From positions 641,733 through 705,732 of the forward strand of contig NZ_WOFO01000003.1 of NCBI RefSeq assembly GCF_010993705.1: a stretch of 64,000 nucleotides of DNA. Direction: 5' to 3'. This document shows, one piece after another, positions 8,954 through 17,607 of this stretch. Position numbers and translations under genes: made by a program. Below the pieces are notes generated by a model. It ran no database searches. It was not told where the DNA came from and saw only the letters and a program-made list of their open reading frames with translations. This DNA comes from Cyclobacterium sp. SYSU L10401. Its GTDB lineage: Bacteria; Bacteroidota; Bacteroidia; Cytophagales; Cyclobacteriaceae. How positions within the stretch are numbered: the first letter of the stretch is position 1; each line of letters begins with the position of its first letter.

Positions 8954-10696
8954 ATGAATTTACAAATACTACACCGGCTTGCCTTATAGACCAGCATATT
9001 TGGAATCATAGCCTTTATTTCTGATTTTGGATATACACAAAGTGATCGATCTCAACAGTTACTTGATGGGTTTTATTTTGTAGTCCTTGGAATCGGTATC
9101 GTTTCCACCTTGACTAGATACCTTTACAACAAGTCCCTGATCAAAAGAAAAGTATTTGTTTTTGATTTTTTGTCGGTTTGTTTTACGTTATGGGTTTTTT
9201 ACTTGTTTTTATTTGTAGGCGTTCCCTTTGAGACAGACTTGTTGCTGGAAAACCCCATCTGGGTTAGAATTGCTGTGCTATTTACCTTTATCCGGGAATT
9301 TTCCGAAGTGAAGTTAAATTATAAAAGAACGGTACTAAATCCCGCACAGCTTTTTGTTGCGAGTTTTCTACTCATTATTTTATTGGGAACCTTTCTCCTC
9401 ATGTTGCCTAAAGCCACCCATGAGGGCATTTCCTTTATTGATGCCTTGTTTACTTCTACCAGTGCAGTATGTGTGACTGGCCTTATTGTAGTGGATACGG
9501 GCAGCTATTTTACGGAATTTGGTCAAATCATCCTGATGTTCCTTATCCAGATCGGGGGCTTGGGAATCCTGACTTTCGCCAGCTATTTCGGCTATTTTTT
9601 TAAAGGTGGTTCTACCTACGAAAACCAACTTGCGCTTACCGATATCACCAGTTCAAAAACGATTGGCGAAGTCTTCTCTACCCTAAAATACATTATCCTG
9701 ATTACCTTCAGTATTGAATTGGTTTCTGGAATACTGATTTACAGTAGTTTAAATGCAGATCATTTTCCCTCTCAGTATGAGCGGATTTTTTTCTCTGTTT
9801 TCCACGCTATTTCTGCCTTCTGCAATGCCGGATTTTCTACTTTGCCAAATAGCCTTTACGAAAGTGATTTCAAATTCAACTACATGCTCCAGTTAACGGT
9901 AATCGGCACCTTTGTTTTGGGGGGACTTGGTTTTCCGATAGTTGCAAACACAATAAATTACCTTAAATACCGGGTAAGAAAGTTGTTTTCTTTTGGAAAA
10001 AACCGCTGGGGGTACCGCCCCTGGATATTGAACCTGAACAGTCGTATCACTTTGATTACCACTTTTTCTATCACTGCTGTCGCTTTTGTTGGTTTTTATT
10101 TATTGGAGTACAACAATGCCCTATCCTAGCATCAGGGCTTCGGAAAGCTGGTTACCGCACTTTTTGGAGCTACTACCCCACGAACCGCAGGATTTAACTC
10201 AATCGATACCGCCTCCATGCTTTTTCCCACCACCATGATGGTATTTTTGCTGATGTGGATTGGAGCATCCCCCGCCTCTACAGGAGGTGGGATCAAGACC
10301 AGTACATTTGCCATCGCAACATTAAACATGCTGAGTTTGGCCAAGGGCAAAGATCGGATGGAAGTTTTCGGAAGGGAAATCGCTGCCATTTCTGTCAGGC
10401 GGGCTTTTGCCGTTATATCGCTTTCGCTGATAGTCATAGGCCTGGGCATCATGGCCATATCCTTATTTGAAAAGGATAAAAACCTGATGGATATCGGATT
10501 TGAATGCTTCTCCGCCTACAGTACGGTTGGCCTGAGCCTGGGTATCACTGCAGACCTGGCCAATGAAAGTAGATTAATAATTACAGCCATCATGTTTGTG
10601 GGCAGGGTAAGCATGCTGACCATCATCATTGCGGTATTCCGGAAAGTAAAAAGTAAAAACTACCGGTATCCCACAGAAAAACTAACCATTAACTAA
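8954..10696 (+). pseudogene. trkH: TrkH/KtrB-type potassium uptake membrane subunit, interrupted by two in-frame TAG codons
   Basis: One frame runs from ATG 8954 (MNLQILHRLAL, then TAG at 8987-8989, then TSIFGIIAFISDFGYTQ) to TAA 10694-10696. A second TAG lies at 10127-10129 between NNALS and HQGFGKLVTALFGA. Apart from these two codons the frame is intact for 580 codons, with the family's pore signatures: TSTSAVCVTGL, FHAISAFCNAGFSTL, ATTPRTAGFNSID and AYSTVGLSLGIT, and about ten membrane segments. The product would be the K+ channel subunit working with the RCK protein encoded downstream. TAG ends other genes here (for example the next gene), so general recoding is unlikely. Either it is a young pseudogene, or the two bases are sequence errors. 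Confidence 0.85.
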
Positions 10697-10702
10697 AAAG
10701 AA

Positions 10703-10780
10703 CAGATGAAATCGACACGATTAAAATCATCATTAAACACACAGGGCAACGATGATTTTAATCGTCAAAGATTCCATCTG
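10703..10780. repeat. Hairpin element between trkH and the RCK subunit gene
   Basis: Two ~30-nt arms, 10703-10731 and 10751-10780, are near-perfect inverted copies; the inner 14 bases (CGATTAAAATCATC and its complement) match exactly, with a 19-nt loop. It starts 7 bases after the trkH stop codon. Without a T tract it is a REP/MITE-like insertion rather than an ordinary terminator. Confidence 0.8.
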
Positions 10781-10925
10781 ACCATTAAAAATCAAATTAT
10801 AAACAGATGAAATCGAGCATGACGCAATCGTCACACAGAGGGATGATTATTATTGCGAGATTCTCCCGATTAAGGATCGGGACAGGCTATGTGGCCATTA
10901 AAAATCAATTATAAACACATGAAAT
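10780..10925 (+). repeat. Duplicated leader of the potassium regulator gene
   Basis: The string CCATTAAAAATCAA(A)TTATAAACA followed by an ATGAAAT start occurs at 10780-10812 and again at 10893-10925; a weaker third copy (AACAGATGAAATCG) is at 10701-10714. Only the last copy opens into a gene. Between the two good copies lies an ~80-bp segment with its own short inverted repeats (TGACGCAATCGTCA, CCCGATTAAGGATCGGG). Confidence 0.7.
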
Positions 10926-11617
10926 ATCTTATCGTAGGATTGGGAAATTTCGGTGCCTCGCTGGCCCAAAAACTCACCGCACAAGGAAATGAAGTCATCG
11001 GAATAGACACCCGGATGGAAAAGGTGGATTTGTACAAGGAAAAAATATCCCATACCATTCGTATGGACGCAACGGATGAGTTTACGGTGAGCGGCTTGCC
11101 GTTAGAGGATACTGATGTGGTTATTGTAGCCATAGGAGAAGATCAGGGATCCAATATCATGACCACCGCCCTCTTTAAAAACCTGCAGGTAAAACGCCTG
11201 ATCAGCAGGGCCATCAACAGCCTTCATGAGAAAGTGTTGGTGGCCATTGGGGTAGACGAAATCGTGCATCCCGAAGAAGAAACTGCCGAACGCTGGGCAA
11301 AAAAGTTATGCCTAAACAATGTGGTGGACTCTTTCGAAATAAGTGATGATTTCAGCATCATTGAAGCCAAGGTTCCAAAAGATTGTATCGGTAAGACCAT
11401 ACGGGAAGTAGGCTTCCGCCTCAAATACAACCTGCTCGTCCTTACCATTATGAAAAAAACCGAAGTGAAAAGCATATTGGGGAAAAGCCGGACAGAAATG
11501 AGAATACAAGGAATAGCTACCCCAGATCAAAACCTGGAAGCATCGGATATTTTGGTATTATACGGTGCCAACAATGACCTCCAGGATTTCCTGAAACAAA
11601 AAGGAAACGATAGCTAG
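10919..11617 (+). CDS. trkA: Potassium uptake regulatory subunit (TrkA/KtrA, RCK domain)
   Basis: The 232-residue protein has an N-terminal RCK_N Rossmann domain (GLGNFGASLA, residues 7-16; acidic end of strand 2 at GIDTR) that binds NAD(H) or ATP/ADP, and a C-terminal RCK_C domain (about 145-230, ending in ILVLYGANNDL). Its length is that of the single-RCK KtrA/TrkA form that forms a cytoplasmic ring gating the TrkH/KtrB channel. The start at 10919 is chosen because MKYLIVGLGNFG begins the domain; an in-frame upstream codon at 10889 lies in repeat DNA. The partner channel gene just upstream is disrupted, so the protein may be idle here or serve another channel copy elsewhere. Confidence 0.92.
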   Translation: MKYLIVGLGNFGASLAQKLTAQGNEVIGIDTRMEKVDLYKEKISHTIRMDATDEFTVSGLPLEDTDVVIVAIGEDQGSNIMTTALFKNLQVKRLISRAINSLHEKVLVAIGVDEIVHPEEETAERWAKKLCLNNVVDSFEISDDFSIIEAKVPKDCIGKTIREVGFRLKYNLLVLTIMKKTEVKSILGKSRTEMRIQGIATPDQNLEASDILVLYGANNDLQDFLKQKGNDS

Positions 11618-11673
11618 GGTCTGCTGAAAAACCCATGCCAAATATCCCCCATTTAGCCCCCCATAAAAAAATA

Positions 11674-11712
11674 AAAACCCTCCCCTATTGATGTACAATA
11701 AGAAAGGGTTTT
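11674..11712 (-). terminator. Terminator between the RCK gene and tRNA-Ser
   Basis: Stem AAAACCCT/AGGGTTTT with a second inner stem TATTG/CAATA. On the minus strand the 3' arm is followed by a T-rich run (TTTTTATTTTTTT), fitting termination of the tRNA transcript; it may also stop the plus-strand gene. Confidence 0.75.
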
Positions 11713-11715
11713 AAC

Positions 11716-11807
11716 TGGTAGAGAGTGGGGGATTCGAACCCCCGGTACGCTGTTAGGCGTACGACAGTTTAGCAAACTGCTGGTTTAAGCCACTCACCCA
11801 ACTCTCT
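11716..11807 (-). tRNA. tRNA-Ser (anticodon GCT)
   Basis: Read on the minus strand from 11807: acceptor stem AGAGAGT paired with ACTCTCT, D arm, anticodon arm GCAGT-TTGCTAA-ACTGT with anticodon GCT (reads AGC/AGU), a long class II variable arm (GTACGC...GCGTAC), T arm GGGGG-TTCGAAT-CCCCC, and an encoded CCA end at 11718-11716. The discriminator base reads as A. Confidence 0.95.
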
Positions 11808-11924
11808 ATTTTGATGCAAATATAATCGAATATTTTCCATTTAAACAAAATCAACGGACCAAATAATTGGTGATTTTTGGTTTAAAAAGCGTTCTTTCCG
11901 GTAAGGTTCTGTGAACCATTAGGA

Positions 11925-12818
11925 TTAATAACTAGGTACCAGGCTTAACTTTTTTGGATACAAACAGAGCTTTAGCCAGTTTTGGCGGGATCGATTCTTT
12001 AATTCCCCTTCCAATAATTCATCATCAACATGCATCGACCCTTCAAAGTTGATCAATACCTCCCTCGCTTTTAGTGCCAAATCAAATCGATAATGATCCG
12101 TTTGTTTCTGATGTTCGATAAACCGTTCAATTTTTTCTTTCTCGGCTTTCGTTATTAAAATGACATCCAAATACTGGTCTTCAGGGTCCGCATTTGGTGC
12201 TAAATGGAGATTTGGACCCATAAAGGGCGTATTCATCACTTCTATCCATACGTATTCTCCGGAATAATCCCTTCCATCGACTTCTATTTGGTAGTGGGAT
12301 GATTTGAGGTCATTAATGGAATCCTTTAATTTTTTCAGTCCAAATGCCACTTTGTCATCCGGACTTCTGTTCCACCGTTTTTTTTCTTTTTTTATTCTGG
12401 CTAGTGTATCAGCAAACAACCCCCACCCTACCGATTCAAAAAAATAGTGCGTTTTCCCCTCTTGCTCCAAATATCCTATACTAAGAGGTGTTGTTTTCTT
12501 GTTTTTCCAATTACGTACTATTTTGCCCAAATAATCATCAAGGTTTAGGCTTTCTGCCATATTATTGGCGTTTCCCAATGGCAAAATCGCGAAAGGTACA
12601 GGGTTCTGTATTATTTTTTTTAATACTTCCTGTACCGTACCGTCCCCCCCAGCAATTAGCAAAAAATCACATTTTATCATAAGGAAATTGCTTAGATCAA
12701 CTGATTTTTTATTGAATGCTAGAACATTGGCCCCGTGGTCTTTAAGCCTTTTCACAATACTTGCAATGGAATGACTTCCATCACCTGCCGTTTCATTATA
12801 GATAAGGTTGATATGCAT
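11925..12818 (-). CDS. Diacylglycerol/sphingosine-type lipid kinase (DAGK catalytic domain)
   Basis: The 297-residue protein has the DAGK_cat domain: an N-terminal NETAG nucleotide-contact segment (8-12), the signature GGDGT at 57-61, and the Gly-rich LPLGNANNMAESL segment that follows. The C-terminal beta-sandwich half is present (WIEVMNTPFMGPNLHLAPNADPEDQYLDV). Members phosphorylate diacylglycerol, sphingoid bases or similar lipids with ATP at the inner membrane. The exact lipid is not readable. It is divergent from surE, 75 bases away. The start is the ATG at 12818. Confidence 0.85.
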   Translation of the reverse strand: MHINLIYNETAGDGSHSIASIVKRLKDHGANVLAFNKKSVDLSNFLMIKCDFLLIAGGDGTVQEVLKKIIQNPVPFAILPLGNANNMAESLNLDDYLGKIVRNWKNKKTTPLSIGYLEQEGKTHYFFESVGWGLFADTLARIKKEKKRWNRSPDDKVAFGLKKLKDSINDLKSSHYQIEVDGRDYSGEYVWIEVMNTPFMGPNLHLAPNADPEDQYLDVILITKAEKEKIERFIEHQKQTDHYRFDLALKAREVLINFEGSMHVDDELLEGELKNRSRQNWLKLCLYPKKLSLVPSY

Positions 12819-12893
12819 CTTTTTCCAATTATTCCATTTTATCGCCCGATTTTTGTACCTTAAATGTAACGTTTGAAACCAAAATTTATGTAA

Positions 12894-13640
12894 ATGAAAA
12901 TATTAATAACAAACGACGACGGCATATATAGTCCTGGCATTTTAGCTCTTGCGGAAATAGCCGCTGATTTTGGCGATGTCAGAATTGTTGCTCCGGACGT
13001 TGAGCAATCATCCATGGGCCACGCCATCACCGCATCCCGTCCACTTTCTTATAAAAAGACCAAAATTGGCCATTTTGAAGCTTTTCGGGTTAACGGCACA
13101 CCGGCAGACTGTGTATCTCTCGGCTGCTTTCACTGGGATAAGGTGGACATGGTATTGTCTGGCATCAATATAGGCTCCAACCTCGGTAATTCGATGTGGC
13201 ATTCAGGTACGCTGGCAGGTGCCAAACAAGCTGCCCTTTTGGGCATTAAAGGAATCGCCTTTAGCACCCCGAGCCACCAAGCGGAAATCGAATTTCATGC
13301 CATAAAACAATTCGCCTCAAACATATTGAAAATCCTGACCGAGGAAAAAGAAAGCCCTCCCCTTGTCAACGTCAACTTCCCAATTAACCCACGTGGCATC
13401 GTATGGGCCAGGCAATCTGTCCGCCATTACGATGGTATAGTCAAACCTGCCGAAGACCCAATGGGAAGACAGCATTATTGGTTTACCGTGGAACCTATTG
13501 AAGAAGCAGAAGAAGGAACCGATCGTTGGGCGGTAAACCACGGCCTTGTTTCCCTGACGCCTTTAAGCCTTGATCTTACTAATAATACGGAATTAGAGCG
13601 CATGTTACAAAAACATTACTTTCCGAGCCCAAAATCCTGA
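12894..13640 (+). CDS. surE: 5'/3'-nucleotidase SurE
   Basis: The 248-residue protein matches SurE from the first residue: MKILITNDDG with the metal-binding Asp8 and Asp9, APDVEQSSMGHAIT with the conserved Ser (about 39), and SGINIGSNLGNSMWHSGT with the metal-ligand Asn. SurE is a cytoplasmic metal-dependent phosphatase that removes phosphate from nucleoside monophosphates and some polyphosphates and has a role in stress and stationary phase. The length is normal (about 250). The ATG at 12894 is clear. Confidence 0.95.
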   Translation: MKILITNDDGIYSPGILALAEIAADFGDVRIVAPDVEQSSMGHAITASRPLSYKKTKIGHFEAFRVNGTPADCVSLGCFHWDKVDMVLSGINIGSNLGNSMWHSGTLAGAKQAALLGIKGIAFSTPSHQAEIEFHAIKQFASNILKILTEEKESPPLVNVNFPINPRGIVWARQSVRHYDGIVKPAEDPMGRQHYWFTVEPIEEAEEGTDRWAVNHGLVSLTPLSLDLTNNTELERMLQKHYFPSPKS

Positions 13641-13736
13641 ACAAACTTTCGGTCAATGATTCCAGCACTTAAATTAAATTCCCTTTGAAATACTGCTTAA
13701 ATCATTTTCTTTGCACTTTGTTTTAAATGCATCAAA

Positions 13737-14348
13737 ATGAAAATAATTGCCATCGGCCGTAACTACGCCGCTCATATAGAAGAATTGCAAAACGAAAAGC
13801 CCACTGAACCGGTGGTTTTCCTTAAACCGGATACGGCTTTATTGAAAAACAATGAGCCCTTTTATCATCCTGAATTTTCTGAAAATATCCACCATGAAGT
13901 GGAATTGGTCCTGAAAATCAAAAAAGAAGGCAAATACATTGATCCAAAATTCGCCCGTAACTACTACAATGAAATCGGAATTGGTATCGATTTTACCGCC
14001 CGGGACCTGCAGCAAAAATGTAAGGAAAAGGGATTGCCCTGGGAAATTGCCAAAGCCTTTAATGGGTCCGCTCCTATCGGCGAATTTCGACCGATAGCCA
14101 ATTACCCCGATGTAGCCAATATCAGTTTTCACCTGGACGTAAATGGAGAACGCCGGCAAACCGGCAATACCTCCCTATTGCTTTTTTCGTTTGATGTGAT
14201 TTTGGCTTATGTTTCGCAGTTTTTTACCCTTAAAACAGGAGATTTAATTTTTACCGGCACCCCTGCAGGAGTAGGAAAAGTTGCTATCGGTGACCGGTTG
14301 GAGGCTTATGTGGAGCAAGAAAAATTACTGGACTTTGAAGTTAAATAA
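13737..14348 (+). CDS. Fumarylacetoacetate hydrolase family protein
   Basis: The 203-residue protein consists of the FAH domain alone: it opens MKIIAIGRNYAAHIEEL, has PVVFLKPDTALL, the metal-binding acidic residues in HHEVELVLKI and GIDFTARDLQ, and the closing FTGTPAGVGKVAIGD. This short form resembles acylpyruvases such as YcgM and FAHD1, which hydrolyse acylpyruvates or decarboxylate oxaloacetate. Its substrate is not determined by the sequence. The 3' end overlaps the start of the next gene by about 40 bases, suggesting coupled expression. A possible -33/-7 pair (TTTG at 13684 and TTTCTTTG about 20 bases later) precedes it. Confidence 0.88.
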   Translation: MKIIAIGRNYAAHIEELQNEKPTEPVVFLKPDTALLKNNEPFYHPEFSENIHHEVELVLKIKKEGKYIDPKFARNYYNEIGIGIDFTARDLQQKCKEKGLPWEIAKAFNGSAPIGEFRPIANYPDVANISFHLDVNGERRQTGNTSLLLFSFDVILAYVSQFFTLKTGDLIFTGTPAGVGKVAIGDRLEAYVEQEKLLDFEVK

Positions 14349-16203
14349 AACCCTTTTTTGCCTGTTTTTAATACTGCTTGCCATCACGCTCCTCTCACAG
14401 ACAGCTAAGGATTATTACCTTTTCCCCATTAAACCGGGAAAACAGAATTTTTTGGCGGGCAATATGGCAGAAATCAGACCCAATCACTTTCATACCGGAC
14501 TGGACATCAAAACCGAAGGAAGGCAGGGCCTGCCGGTATATGCGGCTGCCGATGGGTATGTTTCCCGCATTAAAATATCCAGCTTTGGTTATGGCAATGT
14601 CATCTTTCTCAAACACCCCAATGGCAGCTCTACCGTGTATGCCCACTTGCGGAATTTTGAGGAACCCATTGCCAGCTACATGAAATCCAAAATCTATGAG
14701 GCCCGGCAAAACGAGCTGGAATATTTTCCGGAAGCCGGTGAAGTTCCGGTCAAAAAGGGAGATGTCATCGCCCTCTCAGGCAACACCGGCAGTTCGGGTG
14801 GGCCACATTTGCACTTTGAAATCAGAGATTCCCTGAACAGGGCCATAGATCCCCTACATGCAGGTTTTGCGGAAATAAAGGATACCACCTCTCCCATAGT
14901 GAGAAGGGTGGCCATTACCCCCCTGGATCAGAACAGCCGGGTAAATGGCATGTTTCGCAGACAGGAGTTTTCCCTGATCTATAGCAATGGTGCCTTCCGG
15001 GTACCCCCAACCATCAACATTTCCGGAAAAGTAGGTATAGAAATTCTGGCCTATGACCAGCTCGATGAAATGTACAACCAAAATGGATTTCCCATTTATG
15101 AAATTTATGATCAGGAGAACCGGATCTTCAAATCAGAGGTTAATGAGGTGAATTTTAATATTGGCCGGTTTATCCTGGTCCACACTTACCGCAACCGATA
15201 TACCCGGCTCTATAAGAAACCGAACAATAAATTTGATTTTTACGAGCCCGATTCGGCGTTTAGCGGAGCCATTAGTGCCCAACCCGGTATCAATAAAGAG
15301 ATCCGGGTAAAACTCAAGGATGCCTATGCCAACGAAACAGATCTGATACTGGATTTTTTCGGGGAAGAAGCCCCTGAACTGCTGAGGAATTTCAACTATA
15401 CCTCCGGCAATAAAAGCCTGGATTATGATGAAAACCACCTGATCATCAATGCGCCGCCTTCAGAAAATGGCAGCCTGGCCAAGTTTTATGTAAATGGCTA
15501 TATCATGGAAATACCCTATGCCTATGAGGGAACCAATAAAAGAACCTATCTTTGGGACATGCGACTGGGTATCCCTGACTCGGTGGATGTTTGTACCGAA
15601 ACGTTTATTCCTGAAGTAAATGCGGTCATTCCCTCAGAAAAGGAAATCCATTTCAATGATGGGCGTTTGACCCTGACTTTCGATAAGGAAACACTGCTGG
15701 ATGACCTTTACCTGCGGCTGAACCCTTTCCGGGATGGAGATGCGGAGGGCATCAGCATTAATGATCCCTACGAATATTTATGGAACCCCATGCACATCTC
15801 CTACCATGCACCGGATTTTCAGGGGGATAAATCCAAAACACATATGTACCTTCTTTATGATAATGGGTATAAAAATTTTCAAGGAGGTACCTGGGAGGGT
15901 AACAGTATTCACTTTTCCACCACAAATTTCGGCAAATTCATACTCGCCACAGATACTGTTCCCCCAGGCATACGACCCATCCGTGTCAACCGCAATGAAT
16001 TGCGCTTCGTTATCCGGGATGGTATGTCCGGAATCAGGGATTTTGAGGCCTGTGTAGATGGGGAATGGATACAGATGCGGTATGAACACAAGCAGTCCGT
16101 GATATGGTCCGATCCTCCTTCTGGCAAGTCCCTTCAGGGGGAGGTAATTTTAAAAGTAAGGGATCGGGCAAATAACGAGTCCATTTATAGGAGAAAAATT
16201 TAA
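14308..16203 (+). CDS. M23 family metallopeptidase (LytM/peptidoglycan endopeptidase-like)
   Basis: From the ATG at 14308 the product is 631 residues; a TTG at 14335 closer to the signal peptide is a possible alternative. After the hydrophobic signal (TLFCLFLILLAITLL) the LytM domain holds the zinc ligands HTGLD (His62, Asp66) and HLH (His167, His169). The family cuts peptide cross-links in peptidoglycan. The remaining ~430 residues are beta-rich, with no motif I can name, and probably form wall- or partner-binding domains in the periplasm. It overlaps the FAH gene upstream; a 57-bp gap separates it from bcp. Confidence 0.85.
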   Translation: MWSKKNYWTLKLNKTLFCLFLILLAITLLSQTAKDYYLFPIKPGKQNFLAGNMAEIRPNHFHTGLDIKTEGRQGLPVYAAADGYVSRIKISSFGYGNVIFLKHPNGSSTVYAHLRNFEEPIASYMKSKIYEARQNELEYFPEAGEVPVKKGDVIALSGNTGSSGGPHLHFEIRDSLNRAIDPLHAGFAEIKDTTSPIVRRVAITPLDQNSRVNGMFRRQEFSLIYSNGAFRVPPTINISGKVGIEILAYDQLDEMYNQNGFPIYEIYDQENRIFKSEVNEVNFNIGRFILVHTYRNRYTRLYKKPNNKFDFYEPDSAFSGAISAQPGINKEIRVKLKDAYANETDLILDFFGEEAPELLRNFNYTSGNKSLDYDENHLIINAPPSENGSLAKFYVNGYIMEIPYAYEGTNKRTYLWDMRLGIPDSVDVCTETFIPEVNAVIPSEKEIHFNDGRLTLTFDKETLLDDLYLRLNPFRDGDAEGISINDPYEYLWNPMHISYHAPDFQGDKSKTHMYLLYDNGYKNFQGGTWEGNSIHFSTTNFGKFILATDTVPPGIRPIRVNRNELRFVIRDGMSGIRDFEACVDGEWIQMRYEHKQSVIWSDPPSGKSLQGEVILKVRDRANNESIYRRKI

Positions 16204-16260
16204 TTTATTACGATATTTAAGGCCTCAAATTAATTTGCTAATCTATAAAAAACAAAAATC

Positions 16261-16710
16261 ATGTCATTAGAAGTAGGCCAAACAGCACCGGATTTTGAAT
16301 CAGTTGACCAGGATGGAAATCCCATCAGGCTTTCCGATTTTAAAGGCAAAAAGGTGGTTTTGTATTTTTACCCCAAAGACAATACCCCCGGATGTACTGC
16401 CCAGGCCTGCAACCTGAGAGACAATTATGAGGCCCTTCAAAAGGCGGGATATGTGGTTTTGGGCATCAGTTCTGATTCCGGAAAATCACACAAAAAATTT
16501 ATAGAGAAACATGAATTGCCTTTTTCACTGATCGCTGATGAAGACAAGAGCGTGCATGAAAAATACGGAACCTGGGTAGAAAAAAACATGTATGGCCGAA
16601 AATACATGGGTACTGCCAGAACTACTTTTGTCATCGATGAGGAGGGTAAAATCGAAGAAATTATCTCAAAGGTAAAAACCAAAGAACACACCAATCAAAT
16701 TATCAAATAA
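16261..16710 (+). CDS. bcp: Thioredoxin-dependent thiol peroxidase (Bcp/PrxQ)
   Basis: The 149-residue peroxiredoxin has the Bcp signature PKDNTPGCTAQAC, with the peroxidatic Cys45 and the resolving Cys50 five residues later, the atypical 2-Cys arrangement typical of Bcp. It reduces hydrogen and organic peroxides in the cytoplasm with thioredoxin as the electron donor. Start, length and spacing are ordinary; the transketolase genes follow 10 bases later and may be co-transcribed. Confidence 0.95.
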   Translation: MSLEVGQTAPDFESVDQDGNPIRLSDFKGKKVVLYFYPKDNTPGCTAQACNLRDNYEALQKAGYVVLGISSDSGKSHKKFIEKHELPFSLIADEDKSVHEKYGTWVEKNMYGRKYMGTARTTFVIDEEGKIEEIISKVKTKEHTNQIIK

Positions 16711-16720
16711 TTCCAAATCA

Positions 16721-17572
16721 ATGGAAAAACATTCAACAGAACAATTGCAAGCAATCTGCTCTCAGGTAAGGAGAGACATTTTAAGGATGGTGCATGCCTG
16801 TCAATCAGGTCATCCCGGAGCCTCCCTGGGCTGTACGGAATTTTTCGTAGCCCTTTATTTTGATCAAATGAAGCACAATAAAAATTTCAATATCGATGGG
16901 ATAGGCGAGGATTTATTTTTTCTTTCCAATGGACACATTTCCCCTGTCTGGTACAGTGTGCTTTCCAGAAGTGGCTATTTTGACACCAAAGAACTGGCCA
17001 CTTTCAGAAAAATCAACAGCAGACTTCAGGGGCATCCGGCCACCGAAGAAGGACTTCCAGGTATCAGAGTGGCCTCCGGCTCTTTGGGACAAGGATTGTC
17101 TGTGGCTATTGGTGCAGCCCTGACCAAAAAAATGAATGGTGACAAGCAGACCGTCTATGCCCTGATGGGAGATGGAGAACAGCAGGAAGGACAGATTTGG
17201 GAAGCCGCTATGTGTGCGCCCCATCACAAGGTGGATAATTTAATCGCTTCCATTGACCTGAACGGACAACAAATCGATGGTCCTACGAAAGAGATCATGA
17301 ATTTGCTGGACCTGAAAGCAAAGTGGGAAGCCTTTGGCTGGGAAGTGATCGTCACCGAAAATGGCAATGACATCACCAACGTGCTGCAATCCCTGGAAAA
17401 GGCGAAAAGCTTGCTTGGAAAAGGTAAACCAGTACTCAACCTGCTCCATACCGATATGGGTTTTGGGGTTGATTTCATGGTAGGCACCCACAAATGGCAC
17501 GGTGTGGCTCCAAATGACGAACAATTGGAAAAGGCCCTGGGCCAATTGGAAGAAACGCTGGGAGATTATTAA
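16721..17572 (+). CDS. Transketolase, N-terminal subunit
   Basis: The 283-residue protein equals the first third of a full transketolase. It contains the substrate-phase motifs HACQSGHPGASLG and FFLSNGHISP, the Gly-rich GSLGQGLSVAIGAAL and the thiamine-diphosphate/Mg2+ motif GDGEQQEGQIWEAAM. With the separate C-terminal subunit encoded 35 bases downstream it forms the enzyme that moves two-carbon ketol units in the pentose phosphate pathway. Split transketolases are common in Bacteroidota and many other bacteria, so this is not a frameshift: each half has its own start and stop. Confidence 0.93.
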   Translation: MEKHSTEQLQAICSQVRRDILRMVHACQSGHPGASLGCTEFFVALYFDQMKHNKNFNIDGIGEDLFFLSNGHISPVWYSVLSRSGYFDTKELATFRKINSRLQGHPATEEGLPGIRVASGSLGQGLSVAIGAALTKKMNGDKQTVYALMGDGEQQEGQIWEAAMCAPHHKVDNLIASIDLNGQQIDGPTKEIMNLLDLKAKWEAFGWEVIVTENGNDITNVLQSLEKAKSLLGKGKPVLNLLHTDMGFGVDFMVGTHKWHGVAPNDEQLEKALGQLEETLGDY

Positions 17573-17607
17573 AAGCGATCAGACTTGATCATTAAATGGT
17601 TTGAAAA

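Noticed and set aside
8987..10129. Amber codons read as an amino acid (recoding)
   Set aside because: TAG ends several intact genes in the window, including the adjacent trkA, and no recoding signal or special tRNA is seen.
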